Assembly (NCBI RefSeq): GCF_008704655.1
Contig: NZ_CP023688.1
Coordinates: 4,588,001-4,652,000, forward strand
DNA: 64,000 nt
Direction: 5' to 3'
DNA from: Streptomyces rimosus
Lineage (GTDB): Bacteria; Actinomycetota; Actinomycetes; Streptomycetales; Streptomycetaceae
Part shown: one piece after another, positions 1 to 7,822 of the stretch
How the letters are laid out: every line of letters begins with the position of its first letter
Numbering within the stretch: position 1 is the stretch's first letter
Made by a program: the position numbers and the translations under genes
Notes under the pieces: generated by a model
Databases searched by the model: none
Seen by the model: only the letters and a program-made list of their open reading frames with translations
What the model was told of the DNA's origin: nothing

Positions 1-18
1 GGGAAGGCGGCCCACCGA

Positions 19-825
19 TCACGACAGCCCCAGCAACTCGGCCAGATTCCCACCCAGCACCCGCTCGCGGATCTCCCCGGGCAGCGTGACCCGTTCCACC
101 GTCGTTCGGGCGACGACCGGGTCACCGTAGGGAGCATCCGAGCCGAAGAGGGCCCGGGTGGGCAGTTCGCGGATCGCGAAGCGGACCGCGAAGATCAGGT
201 GGGCTGTGGAGAGCTCCAGGTAGATGCTGGGCGTGGCCTGGGCGAGTTCGATCACCCGCATCCAGTTGCTCCCGCCCAGTTGGCTGATCACCAACGGCAC
301 CTTCGGGTAGCGGGCGCCCAGGCCGGCCAGGGTGCTCAGGTCCGCCGCGCTCGTGGGGGCGTACCCGTGCACAACGACCGGAAGCCCGTGGTGGTCGGCC
401 GCCGCTCGAAGCACCGGTTCCACCAGCGCCGCCTGGCCCGGCGGCGGGGTGAGCTCACCGATGCCGTACAGCCCTCGGCCCATCACCTCACGTTCCACCC
501 AGGCCGCGGTCTCGTCAGCAGTACGCCCCAAGGGAACGGACCCGAAGCCCAGGAAGCGCGTCGGCTGAGCAGCCAGTGCCGCGTCCAGTTCCTGCCACGC
601 CTTGACGTATCCGTCGTCTCCAGCCGCCTCCGATCCGCCGGCGGATCCCCCGGCCAACGCCCGGTCCAGCACGCTCATCTCATGGCGGAGGGACACGAGG
701 TCCGTCGCTCGTTCGGGATGCGGACGAGTGGGGAAGAGGACCGTACGGTCCACCCCCGCGTCGTCCAACGCGGACAGGTGGATGTCGAGCGGGTCGTGGA
801 CATGGCTGTGGCCGTCGATGATCAC
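19..825 (-). CDS. Amidohydrolase (amidohydrolase-2/TIM-barrel family)
   Basis: Predicted cytoplasmic metal-dependent hydrolase of 268 residues. The N-terminus (MIIDGHSHVHD) carries the closely spaced histidines typical of strand 1 of the amidohydrolase barrel. A further His sits in VVVHGY, and the conserved late Asp is seen in LFGSDAPYGDP. The GTG start is preceded by GGAAGG at good spacing. It is divergent from a MerR-type regulator, with an inverted repeat between them, so the regulator may control it. The substrate cannot be predicted; relatives include decarboxylases and lactonases. No signal peptide is seen. Confidence 0.8.
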   Translation of the reverse strand: MIIDGHSHVHDPLDIHLSALDDAGVDRTVLFPTRPHPERATDLVSLRHEMSVLDRALAGGSAGGSEAAGDDGYVKAWQELDAALAAQPTRFLGFGSVPLGRTADETAAWVEREVMGRGLYGIGELTPPPGQAALVEPVLRAAADHHGLPVVVHGYAPTSAADLSTLAGLGARYPKVPLVISQLGGSNWMRVIELAQATPSIYLELSTAHLIFAVRFAIRELPTRALFGSDAPYGDPVVARTTVERVTLPGEIRERVLGGNLAELLGLS

Positions 826-882
826 GCGGGCGCCTTCCGGTGGTACGAGCCGCCCGCGGAATGCGGGCCGGCGCGGTCAGTG

Positions 883-910
883 TTGATCCCTGACACGGTG
901 GGAAGGTCAA
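883..910. promoter_or_regulatory. Probable MerR operator between divergent genes
   Basis: An imperfect inverted repeat begins TTGATC and ends GGTCAA, 28 bp overall, between the amidohydrolase and the MerR gene. Read on the minus strand it offers a TTGACC -35 element with a long spacer, the layout MerR-family regulators use. Assignment is by position and symmetry only. Confidence 0.4.
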
Positions 911-926
911 GCGAGGGGGACGGGCC

Positions 927-1436
927 GTGCTGATCGGGGAGTTGGCCGAGCGGTCCGGGACCAGCGAACGGCTGCTGCGCTACTACGAGCGGGCGGGCCT
1001 ACTGCGCCCCGAGCGTCTGGCCAATGGCTACCGGGACTACGCCGAATCCGACGTCGCCGCCGTACAGCGCGTCCGCGCGCTCCTCGCCGCCGGGCTCCCC
1101 ACCCGCATCATCCGCCAGGTACTGCCCTGCACGACCGGCACCGCCGCCGTACACCCCTGCCCCGGGGTGCTCGACGCTCTCCACGACCAACTACGCGCTC
1201 TCGACCGTCAATTCACCGCCCTCGCCGCTGCCCGTCAGGCGCTGCGCGAGACCATCGACGAGACAACGGCGCGACAGGCGGCGATGCCCACGGACGGCGA
1301 GCCGCCTGCATCACGTACGGGTACTCCTCACTCCCCCTCACCCGCCCCCTCCGAAAGCAACGGAAACAACCGGGTGATGAGCGCCACCGGCCGGGCACCG
1401 TCCGGCCGGGCCAGCGGGCGCTGCTCGCGGTCCTGA
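927..1436 (+). CDS. MerR-family transcriptional regulator
   Basis: DNA-binding regulator of 169 residues. The N-terminus (MLIGELAERSGTSERLLRYYERAGLL) is a textbook MerR winged helix-turn-helix with the RYYE signature, followed by a dimerisation helix around residues 80-118. The effector region has two cysteines (PCTTG and HPCPG) but not a clear metal site. After about residue 118 the protein continues as a low-complexity Ser/Pro/Arg tail of about 50 residues that lies antisense to the 3' end of the next gene; most single-domain relatives stop before such a tail. GTG start, divergent from the amidohydrolase, which it may regulate. Confidence 0.8.
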   Translation: MLIGELAERSGTSERLLRYYERAGLLRPERLANGYRDYAESDVAAVQRVRALLAAGLPTRIIRQVLPCTTGTAAVHPCPGVLDALHDQLRALDRQFTALAAARQALRETIDETTARQAAMPTDGEPPASRTGTPHSPSPAPSESNGNNRVMSATGRAPSGRASGRCSRS

Positions 1437-1900
1437 TACGGGGCGAGTGCCCGTCGGACGGCATCGGCGACCCGGCGCATCTCTTCGGGCGTCAGGTAGG
1501 CGACGGCGCTGAAGGCTTCGTCGTGGCGCCATTCGGCCGGTGCTCGGTCGCGTTGGGTGAGCCACCGCTGCCAGCTCTCGTCCTCCAGGCCGCGAGCCAG
1601 GTTCCCGAACGCTTCCTCCTCGGACGTACCGGGGGCGGAGTCGCGCCGCGTCAGGCGCCATGGGCGTGCGCGACCCCCGCGGTGCGGGGCTTCCTCGATG
1701 AGGCCGTGGCGTGCGAGTTGCCGAAGGTGAAACGAGCAGAGACCGGAGCTGTAGCCCAGCCGTGCCGCGGCTTCGGTCGCCGTTACGGTGCCGACTTCCG
1801 CCAGCAGTTCCAGCAATGCCGTACGGACCTCGTGCTCGGGCAGCGCGGCGTCGGCAGGCCGCGTCCGGCCAGGGCGTGCGGTGAGATCATCGTCAGTCAC
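1328..1900 (-). CDS. Winged-helix (ArsR-like) transcriptional regulator
   Basis: DNA-binding protein of 190 residues from the GTG at 1900. The N-terminal third has an HTH typical of the ArsR/HTH_20 group (VTATEAAARLGYSSG, then FHLRQLARHGLIEEA). The remainder is a charged helical region (WQRWLTQRD, EEMRRVADAVRRAL) seen in actinobacterial regulators that lack a known ligand pocket. The frame stays open upstream to 2557, but that part is antisense to the peptide deformylase and is rejected. The start sits directly against a pair of TTTGCAAA palindromes, suggesting autoregulation. Its last 109 bp overlap the MerR gene tail-to-tail. Confidence 0.72.
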   Translation of the reverse strand: MTDDDLTARPGRTRPADAALPEHEVRTALLELLAEVGTVTATEAAARLGYSSGLCSFHLRQLARHGLIEEAPHRGGRARPWRLTRRDSAPGTSEEEAFGNLARGLEDESWQRWLTQRDRAPAEWRHDEAFSAVAYLTPEEMRRVADAVRRALAPYQDREQRPLARPDGARPVALITRLFPLLSEGAGEGE

Positions 1901-1925
1901 TTTGCAAACTCTGCTACTTTGCAAA
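1901..1925. promoter_or_regulatory. Twin TTTGCAAA operator-like palindromes
   Basis: Two identical 8-bp palindromes (TTTGCAAA) start at 1901 and 1918, 17 bp apart, directly upstream of the GTG start of the winged-helix regulator. The AT-rich sites stand out in this GC-rich DNA. A likely binding site for the adjacent regulator, inferred from position. Confidence 0.45.
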
Positions 1926-2011
1926 GCGCCGCGCAAGCACTCCTTGCCTGGAGACAGCAGCCACGGTGACGGCCGCGGCACCTGTGACGTGCGCAGAAGG
2001 GGGAGACAGCG

Positions 2012-2677
2012 ATGTCTGTTCGTCACGAGATCACCCGTACCGCTGATCGGCGGGTCCGTGTGCAGGGCCGGCCCGTCGACTCCTATCCCGCCCTGTCCCC
2101 GGAGGCGGAGCGGGGCACGGTGCGTCGGGTCACGGAGGTCGGTGAGGACGTTCTGAGCCGTCCGTGTCAGGAAGTGACCGACTTCGGCTCCGCCGAGTTG
2201 TCCACGCTCATAGACGACATGTTCCTGACGATGCATGTGGCCGACGGCGCCGGCCTGGCCGCCAATCAGGTCGGTGTCGACCTGCGGCTGTTCGTGTACG
2301 ACTGCCCGGACGACGACGGCATCCGCCACGTCGGCCACATCGGCAACCCGGTCCTGGACGTACCCGAACCCGGAAGCCGTCGGCTCATCGACGCATCCGA
2401 GGGCTGCCTGTCCGTGCCCGGTGCCACCATGACGGTCCCCCGTACGGACCGTGCCGTCGTCCGCGGTCTCGACAAGGACGGCAACCCCCTCGTCATCGAG
2501 GGCACGGGTTACTTCGCGCGGTGCCTGCAGCACGAGACCGACCACCTTCTCGGCCACACGTATCTCGACCGGCTGTCCAAGCGGGACCGCAAGGAAGCGC
2601 TGCGGCAGATGGCAGACCGTCGCGAAGAGGTCTTCGCGCGACGCGAGCGGAAGGCCGCCCGTCTGACTCGCGGGTGA
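2012..2677 (+). CDS. def: Peptide deformylase
   Basis: Removes the N-formyl group from nascent proteins in the cytoplasm. All three family motifs are intact: GAGLAANQ (79-86), EGCLS (130-134) with the metal-ligand Cys132, and QHETDHLLG (173-181) with metal ligands His174 and His178 and catalytic Glu175. Length is 221 residues, slightly long because of about 35 extra residues at the N-terminus. The ATG at 2012 has a GGGGGAGA ribosome-binding site. It is monocistronic here, away from the fmt/rpoZ neighbourhood where actinomycetes often keep def, so it may be one of several paralogues. Confidence 0.93.
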   Translation: MSVRHEITRTADRRVRVQGRPVDSYPALSPEAERGTVRRVTEVGEDVLSRPCQEVTDFGSAELSTLIDDMFLTMHVADGAGLAANQVGVDLRLFVYDCPDDDGIRHVGHIGNPVLDVPEPGSRRLIDASEGCLSVPGATMTVPRTDRAVVRGLDKDGNPLVIEGTGYFARCLQHETDHLLGHTYLDRLSKRDRKEALRQMADRREEVFARRERKAARLTRG

Positions 2678-2812
2678 CGTTCACAGAGTGATCGTCATCG
2701 CGCCGTAGGCCCACAACGAGTTCGAGCGGCTCGTCTTCGGAAGCGGCCGGCGTCGCCTTTCACACGCCTCCGGCCACGGCCAACCTCGCCCTTGACGACC
2801 GCTCGCAGCAGG

Positions 2813-3382
2813 TCAGGCGGCTTCCCAGGCCGCCTCGATCATCCGGAAGATCTCGTCCACCGCGGCCTGCGGGTCGGCCGCCTCGCGGGCCAGCGCATAG
2901 GCGTCGATCACGAACCTCGCGATCGTCCGGCAGGCCGTCGCGGTCTGCGGCAGGCCGGGATCGGCGGCGATGGCCGTGGCCAGCGACTCCGCGTGGCGCA
3001 GCCGCATCGACTCCTCGTACTCCCGCAGGGCACGCGACTCGTCGATCATGCGGTAGATCGGCGCGGAACCGTCCGCCGTGCAGTGCCGGACCATGGCCAG
3101 GATCTCGCGGCGCAGTGCGGGGATGAGCGGTTCGTGCGGTGCCCGGTCGGTGACCGCCTGCGTCAGACGTTGTTCGAAGTTGTCGTCCTGCTCGAACACC
3201 AAAGCCTCTTTCGAGGCGAAATGCGAGAAGAGCGTGGTGACGGCCACGTCGGCCTCGGCGGCCACATCACGGATGCCCACCGCGTCGTACCCGCGTTCCA
3301 GGAAGAGCCGCAGAGCGGTGTCGGCGATCTTCTGACGGGTCGCGGCCTTCTTGCGCTCACGGCGTCCGGTCGGCACGGTCAT
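2813..3382 (-). CDS. TetR-family transcriptional repressor
   Basis: Regulator of 189 residues. The N-terminal HTH spans about residues 13-60 (KIADTALRLFLERGYDAVGI, then DVAVTTLFSHFASKEAL). The C-terminal helical ligand domain has no recognisable specificity. It is divergent from an MDR-family oxidoreductase, and a 30-bp imperfect palindrome lies in the 71-bp gap between them. This is the standard layout of a repressor controlling itself and its divergent neighbour. The inducer is probably a small hydrophobic or quinone-like compound, inferred only from the neighbours. Confidence 0.88.
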   Translation of the reverse strand: MTVPTGRRERKKAATRQKIADTALRLFLERGYDAVGIRDVAAEADVAVTTLFSHFASKEALVFEQDDNFEQRLTQAVTDRAPHEPLIPALRREILAMVRHCTADGSAPIYRMIDESRALREYEESMRLRHAESLATAIAADPGLPQTATACRTIARFVIDAYALAREAADPQAAVDEIFRMIEAAWEAA

Positions 3383-3405
3383 GCCGCTGACACTACCAAA
3401 TCCAA

Positions 3406-3435
3406 AGCGGTAGCCGTTTCAAAACGCTAACCGTT
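3406..3435. promoter_or_regulatory. Probable TetR operator
   Basis: Imperfect palindrome with 14-bp arms (3406-3419 and 3422-3435; 10 of 14 positions complementary), core GTTTCAAAAC, in the middle of the divergent promoter region between the TetR gene and the oxidoreductase. A TAGTGT -10-like element at 3435-3440 abuts it, so bound repressor would block the rightward promoter. Confidence 0.55.
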
Positions 3436-3453
3436 AGTGTTACGGTCGGCCGC

Positions 3454-4347
3454 ATGAAGAGAGTGAGCTTCGCCGAGTTCGGCGGTCCCGATGTCCTCCG
3501 CCTCGAAGACGCCGAGGAGCCCCATGCGGGGCCCGGGCAGATACGTATCGCCGTGCGGGTGGCGGGCGTGAACCCCATCGACTGGCGGATCCGTGAAGGC
3601 CAGTTCCAGAAGACCCGCCCGATCGCGTTGCCCGCCGGAGTCGGGCAGGACGCCGCCGGGGTGGTGGACGAGGTCGGCGAGGGCGTCGAAGGGGTCGAGG
3701 CCGGTGACCCCGTGTTCGGGCGGGGCTCGGACACCTATGCCGAATTCGCCGTGCTGTCGGCCTGGGCCCGTATGCCCGAGAACCTGACCTTCGAAGAGGC
3801 GGCCGGGTACCCCTCCGTCGTGGAGACCGCGCTGCGCATCATCCGCCAGGTCGGTGTGCAGTCCGGGCAGACGCTGCTGGTCAGCGGCGCGTCCGGGGGA
3901 GTCGGGTCGGCGGTGCTGCAGATCGCCCGCGACCGCGGCATCAAGGTGATCGGCACCGCCGGGGCCGCGAACCAGGACTACCTGCGATGCCTGGGCGCCC
4001 TCGCCACGACGTACGGCGAGGGCTGGGTCGAGCGGGTACGGGAACTCGGCCGGGTCGACGCGGCGCTCGACCTGGCCGGCTCGGGCGTCATCCGCGAACT
4101 GATCGAACTGACCGGGGACCCGCAGAAGGTGGTCTCCATCGCCGATCTCGGCGCACCGCAGCTCGGTGTCCGGTTCTCCGGCGTCACCGGGAACGTGCCG
4201 CAGGCCCTCGCCGAGGCCGTCGACCTCATCTCGCGCGGCAAGCTCCACATCCCGGTCGAGAAGTCGTACCCGCTCGCCGAGGCCGCGGCAGCACACATCG
4301 ACAGCCGGGCCGGCCACTCGCGCGGGCGCCGGGTCATCGTCGTCTGA
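3454..4347 (+). CDS. NADP-dependent MDR-family oxidoreductase (quinone reductase-like)
   Basis: Medium-chain dehydrogenase/reductase of 297 residues, zinc-free type. The N-terminal GroES-like fold is visible (GPGQIRIAVRVAGVNPIDWRIREG). The nucleotide-binding fold has GASGGVGSAVLQIA. Catalytic zinc ligands are absent, which fits quinone or enone reductases rather than alcohol dehydrogenases. Probable role: NADPH-dependent reduction of quinones or alpha,beta-unsaturated carbonyls in the cytoplasm. It is divergent from the TetR gene and followed after 95 bp by a flavin monooxygenase, giving a probable repressor-controlled detoxification or tailoring pair. Confidence 0.85.
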   Translation: MKRVSFAEFGGPDVLRLEDAEEPHAGPGQIRIAVRVAGVNPIDWRIREGQFQKTRPIALPAGVGQDAAGVVDEVGEGVEGVEAGDPVFGRGSDTYAEFAVLSAWARMPENLTFEEAAGYPSVVETALRIIRQVGVQSGQTLLVSGASGGVGSAVLQIARDRGIKVIGTAGAANQDYLRCLGALATTYGEGWVERVRELGRVDAALDLAGSGVIRELIELTGDPQKVVSIADLGAPQLGVRFSGVTGNVPQALAEAVDLISRGKLHIPVEKSYPLAEAAAAHIDSRAGHSRGRRVIVV

Positions 4348-4442
4348 GCCGTACCCCGCCCGGTCCCACGGCCCGGCAAGCTGCCTTCCTTCCAGCACGC
4401 CTGCCGGCCCACCCGGCAGGCGTGCCACACCCAAGGAGCCCC

Positions 4443-5567
4443 ATGCACACTCCTGTCACGATCATCGGAGCCGGCCTCGGCGGCCTCGTCCTGGCCCGCG
4501 TCCTGCACCTCCACGGCATCCCGGTCACGGTCTACGAGGCGGATTCCTCCCCGACGTCGCGCTCGCAGGGCGGGATGCTCGACATCCACGACCGCAACGG
4601 CCAGCCCGCCCTCCAGGCGGCCGGCCTGATGGACGAGTTCCGCGGCCTCATCCTGGAGGGCCGCCAAGCGATACGGCTCCTCGACCGGAACGGAACCGTC
4701 CTGTTCGAAAAGGCCGACGACGGCACGGGCACAAGCCCCGAGGTACAGCGCGGCGAGCTGCGACAGATGCTGCTGAACGCGCTCCCCGACGGCACCGTCC
4801 GATGGGGCCACCGGGTCACCGGCGTCCGCGCCCTCACCGAGGGACGCCACGAGGTGGCCTTCGCAGACGGCACCACCGTCGCCACGAACGTGCTGGTCGG
4901 CGCGGACGGCGCGTGGTCGCGCGTCCGGCCGTTGCTCTCCGACGCCACACCCGCATACGTCGGCCGGTCCTTCGTCGAGACCTACCTGCACGACGCCGAC
5001 TCCCGGCACCCGGCCACCGCGAAAGCGGTCGGCGACGGGACGCTCGTCGCGCTCGACCCGGACGGGAACGGGAATTGGCTCGTGGCCCACCGGGAGAAGG
5101 GCGGAACCCTCCACGCCTACATCACCCTGGTCAAGCCACAGGACTGGTTCGCCACCATCGATTTCACCGATGCCACCGCGGCCGCCGCGCGGATCGCGGA
5201 GGAGTACGACGGCTGGGCACCGGAACTCACCGCCCTGATCACCGCCGGCCGGACCGCGCCGATCCTGCGCCCGCTCCACGCCCTGCCGGTCGGACACCGC
5301 TGGGACCGGGTGCCGGGCGTGACCCTGCTCGGCGACGCCGCCCACCTCTCGACGCCCAACGGCGAAGGCGCCGGCCTGGCCATGGAGGACGGCGCCGCAC
5401 TCGGGAAGGCCCTCGCCGCCCACCCCGACGACATCGAGACCGCCCTCGCCGAGTACGAGCGGGAACTGTTCCCCCGCAGCGCCGCGGCCGCCGCCGCGGT
5501 CGCCCACAACCCCACGCCCCAGGAGTTGATCAATTTCTTCACCGTCCAGGAACGGCTGGGCGGCTGA
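4443..5567 (+). CDS. FAD-dependent monooxygenase, TetX-like
   Basis: Class A flavoprotein monooxygenase of 374 residues. The dinucleotide-binding motif GAGLGG is near residue 9, the DG-type motif appears in LVGADGAWSRVR, and the second FAD motif in LLGDAAHLSTPNGEGAG. The stretch SQGGMLDIHD matches the start of the TetX/TetX-like subgroup, some members of which hydroxylate tetracyclines, but sequence alone does not show the substrate. The ATG at 4443 follows an AAGGAG site. It is in line with the MDR oxidoreductase and probably co-transcribed. The stretch from 4348 to 4442 could hold a second promoter. Confidence 0.85.
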   Translation: MHTPVTIIGAGLGGLVLARVLHLHGIPVTVYEADSSPTSRSQGGMLDIHDRNGQPALQAAGLMDEFRGLILEGRQAIRLLDRNGTVLFEKADDGTGTSPEVQRGELRQMLLNALPDGTVRWGHRVTGVRALTEGRHEVAFADGTTVATNVLVGADGAWSRVRPLLSDATPAYVGRSFVETYLHDADSRHPATAKAVGDGTLVALDPDGNGNWLVAHREKGGTLHAYITLVKPQDWFATIDFTDATAAAARIAEEYDGWAPELTALITAGRTAPILRPLHALPVGHRWDRVPGVTLLGDAAHLSTPNGEGAGLAMEDGAALGKALAAHPDDIETALAEYERELFPRSAAAAAAVAHNPTPQELINFFTVQERLGG

Positions 5568-5881
5568 CAAGGACGACGAAGTGGGAGAGGCGGTGGCCGG
5601 CACCGCCATGGGGGACGAGGTTTTCGACCTCGTCCCCTTCGTGGATCAGGAGGGCGCCGCGGGCAACATCGACACAGCCTCACGCGCCACCGGCCACGCG
5701 CGCGGCAAGACCGTCACACCGCGCCCTGACAGCAGTGGGCTCGGTCGCGCTCGCCGCCCACCGCCCAGCATTTCCACTCGAACGAGGTACGGACGCGACC
5801 TGCGCGTCTCGACACCACGACGGTTCCGACTGCCATCCGATACCAACGGTGAGGCGCCGTCAGGGAATTCGAGAACCTGAA
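5568..5881. other. Intergenic region with terminator hairpin
   Basis: This 314-bp gap separates the flavoprotein gene from the convergent dnaB. It contains one strong hairpin (5611-5637). A 99-codon open frame from 5581 lacks a convincing composition or any recognised motif and is not called a gene. Confidence 0.6.
5611..5637. terminator. Hairpin terminator after the TetX-like gene
   Basis: Perfect 11-bp stem (5611-5621 with 5627-5637, GGGGACGAGGT) around the loop TTTCG. It lies 43 bp beyond the flavoprotein stop. There is no long T-run, as is common for terminators in GC-rich actinomycetes. Confidence 0.6.
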
Positions 5882-7363
5882 TCAGGTCTGCGCCATGTCC
5901 ACAAACCGCGAGTAGTGGCCCTGGAACGCCACGGTGATCGTCGCCGTCGGGCCGTTACGGTGCTTGGCCACGATCAGGTCGGCCTCGCCCGCTCGGGGGG
6001 ACTCCTTCTCGTAGGCGTCCTCACGGTGGAGCAGGATGACCATGTCCGCGTCCTGCTCGATCGAACCGGACTCACGCAGGTCCGAAACCATCGGCTTCTT
6101 GTCCGTACGCTGCTCGGGACCACGGTTGAGCTGCGAGAGCGCGATGACCGGCAGCTCCAGCTCCTTGGCCAGCAGCTTGAGGTTACGGGACATGTCCGAG
6201 ACCTCCTGCTGGCGGCTCTCGGCGCGCTTGGAACCGCCGGACTGCATCAGCTGGAGGTAGTCGATGACCACCAGTTTGAGGTCGTTGCGCTGCTTGAGGC
6301 GGCGGCACTTGGCGCGGATCTCCATCATCGACAGGTTCGGCGAGTCGTCGATGTAGAGCGGCGCGGCCGACACGTCCGGCATGCGGCGGGCCAGCCGGGT
6401 CCAGTCCTCGTCCGTCATGGAGCCGGACCGCATATGGTGCAGGGCCACCCGCGCCTCGGCGGACAGCAGACGCATCGCGATCTCGTTGCGGCCCATTTCG
6501 AGCGAGAAGATGACGCTCGGCAGATTGCTTTTGATCGAACACGCTCGGGCGAAGTCGAGCGCCAGGGTGGACTTACCCATCGCGGGACGCGCCGCGATGA
6601 CGATCATCTGGCCGGGGTGGAGGCCGTTGGTCAGGGAGTCCAGATCGGTGAAGCCGGTCGGCACGCCGGTCATCTGGCCCTGGCGGGAGCCGATCGCCTC
6701 GATCTCGTCGAGCGCGCCCTCCATGATGTCGCCGAGCGGCAGGTAGTCCTCACTGGTGCGCTGCTCGGTGACGGCGTAGATCTCCGCCTGGGCGCCGTTG
6801 ACGATCTCGTCCACATCGCCGTCGGCCGCGTATCCCATCTGCGTGATGCGCGTGCCGGCCTCGACGAGCCGACGCAGGACCGCCCGTTCGTGAACGATCT
6901 CGGCGTAGTACTCGGCGTTCGCCGCCGTCGGTACGGACTGGACCAGGGTGTGCAGGTACGACGCGCCGCCGACCCGCCCGATCTCACCGCGCTTGGTCAG
7001 CTCGGCCGCGATCGTGATGGGATCGGCCGGCTCACCCTTCGCGTACAGGTCGAGGATCGCCTGATAGATCAGCTCGTGGGCCGGACGGTAGAAGTCGTGC
7101 CCCTTGAGGACCTCGACGACGTCGGCGATGGCGTCCTTGGACAGCAGCATGCCGCCGAGCACGGACTGCTCGGCGTCCAGGTCCTGCGGCGGTACGCGCT
7201 CGAAGCCGCCGGAGGCCCAGCCGCCCTCCTCGTCGCCGCGCTCGCGCCGGTCGTCACGGCCACGGCCGCCCTTGCCCTCGCCTCGACGGGAGCGTGCGGC
7301 GGGCAGCCGGTCGCTGGGGCCGGTGTCCGCCCAGGGGTCCTCCACGGGCTCGGGCATGCTCAC
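5882..7363 (-). CDS. dnaB: Replicative DNA helicase DnaB
   Basis: Hexameric 5'-3' helicase that unwinds DNA at the replication fork, 493 residues. A charged Arg/Gly-rich leader of about 55 residues precedes the conserved N-terminal domain (PPQDLDAEQSVLGGMLL). The RecA-like domain has Walker A ARPAMGKST (258-266), the Walker B region LVVIDYLQLM, and the late motif DLRESGSIEQDAD. No intein is present, unlike several mycobacterial DnaB proteins. It is transcribed alone, and its upstream region carries a group of DnaA boxes. The likely loader, DciA, is encoded beyond oriC at 49.4 kb. Confidence 0.97.
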   Translation of the reverse strand: MSMPEPVEDPWADTGPSDRLPAARSRRGEGKGGRGRDDRRERGDEEGGWASGGFERVPPQDLDAEQSVLGGMLLSKDAIADVVEVLKGHDFYRPAHELIYQAILDLYAKGEPADPITIAAELTKRGEIGRVGGASYLHTLVQSVPTAANAEYYAEIVHERAVLRRLVEAGTRITQMGYAADGDVDEIVNGAQAEIYAVTEQRTSEDYLPLGDIMEGALDEIEAIGSRQGQMTGVPTGFTDLDSLTNGLHPGQMIVIAARPAMGKSTLALDFARACSIKSNLPSVIFSLEMGRNEIAMRLLSAEARVALHHMRSGSMTDEDWTRLARRMPDVSAAPLYIDDSPNLSMMEIRAKCRRLKQRNDLKLVVIDYLQLMQSGGSKRAESRQQEVSDMSRNLKLLAKELELPVIALSQLNRGPEQRTDKKPMVSDLRESGSIEQDADMVILLHREDAYEKESPRAGEADLIVAKHRNGPTATITVAFQGHYSRFVDMAQT

Positions 7364-7546
7364 CCCGACACCTCCTCCCGTCCGCAGCGCGGACCTTGCT
7401 GTGCTCTTCTTTCTTACGGCACAGCTCTGACAAAACGAGAGGCCCAGCTCCGGTTACGGCGCGTCGAGTTCGGACGGGTTCTCGGACCGGAACAGGGGCC
7501 AGGCGCCGGACTACGGTAGGCCCGACGGCACCGTCCGCCAATCTGG

Positions 7547-7635
7547 TTATCCACAGGCCATGTGGACGATGGACCCGATCCTGTGGAGAAGTGCGCCGAT
7601 CCTGTGCACGGCACGGGGGACACCGCTGTGGACAA
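7547..7635. promoter_or_regulatory. DnaA-box cluster upstream of dnaB
   Basis: TTATCCACA at 7547-7555 and TGTGGACAA (TTGTCCACA on the other strand) at 7627-7635 are perfect DnaA boxes. TGTGGACGA (7561-7569) and TGTGGAGAA (7582-7590) each differ by one base. Four boxes within 89 bp is far above chance. They could bind DnaA and regulate dnaB or titrate the initiator. Confidence 0.6.
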
Positions 7636-7786
7636 ACACACAATCAGCCGACCACAGGCTGCCTGACCTGCACCTTTGTCATCCATAGGCTGTGGGGGAG
7701 AAAAACTTCGGGAACCTGTTCATGATCGACCCGAACGCCACGGAGCAGAACGCTCCACCCGGCGCACAGTAAGGATCGCAAGATAG

Positions 7787-7816
7787 TTGTGCCGCTTACC
7801 TGTGGAAGATTAGATT
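7787..7816 (+). promoter_or_regulatory. Promoter giving a probable leaderless MATE transcript
   Basis: A -35-like TTGTGC (7787-7792) and a -10-like TAGATT (7811-7816) are separated by 18 bp. The -10 element ends 6 bp before the ATG at 7823, so transcription would begin at or beside the start codon. No Shine-Dalgarno sequence is visible. Confidence 0.5.
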
Positions 7817-7822
7817 GGCAGC

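Larger units (their letters stand above)
7364..7822. other. dnaB-MATE divergent intergenic region
   Basis: Non-coding 459 bp that must hold the dnaB promoter (reverse) and the MATE promoter (forward). Its centre is rich in TGTGGA and TCCACA words, including two perfect DnaA boxes described separately. No RNA gene is seen. Confidence 0.6.

Noticed and set aside
1901..2557. N-terminal extension of the winged-helix regulator
   Set aside because: It is antisense to peptide deformylase, whose three motifs are intact on the other strand.
5581..5880. Possible 99-residue protein
   Set aside because: GTG start without good context; includes the terminator hairpin and has no protein-like features.
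5882..7363. Intein in dnaB (and in gyrA)
   Set aside because: Both proteins are of normal length with uninterrupted motifs.
4166..7519. Open frame of 1,117 codons on the plus strand
   Set aside because: It runs across the end of the MDR gene, the flavoprotein and antisense to dnaB; Arg/Pro/Gly-rich shadow typical of GC-rich DNA.
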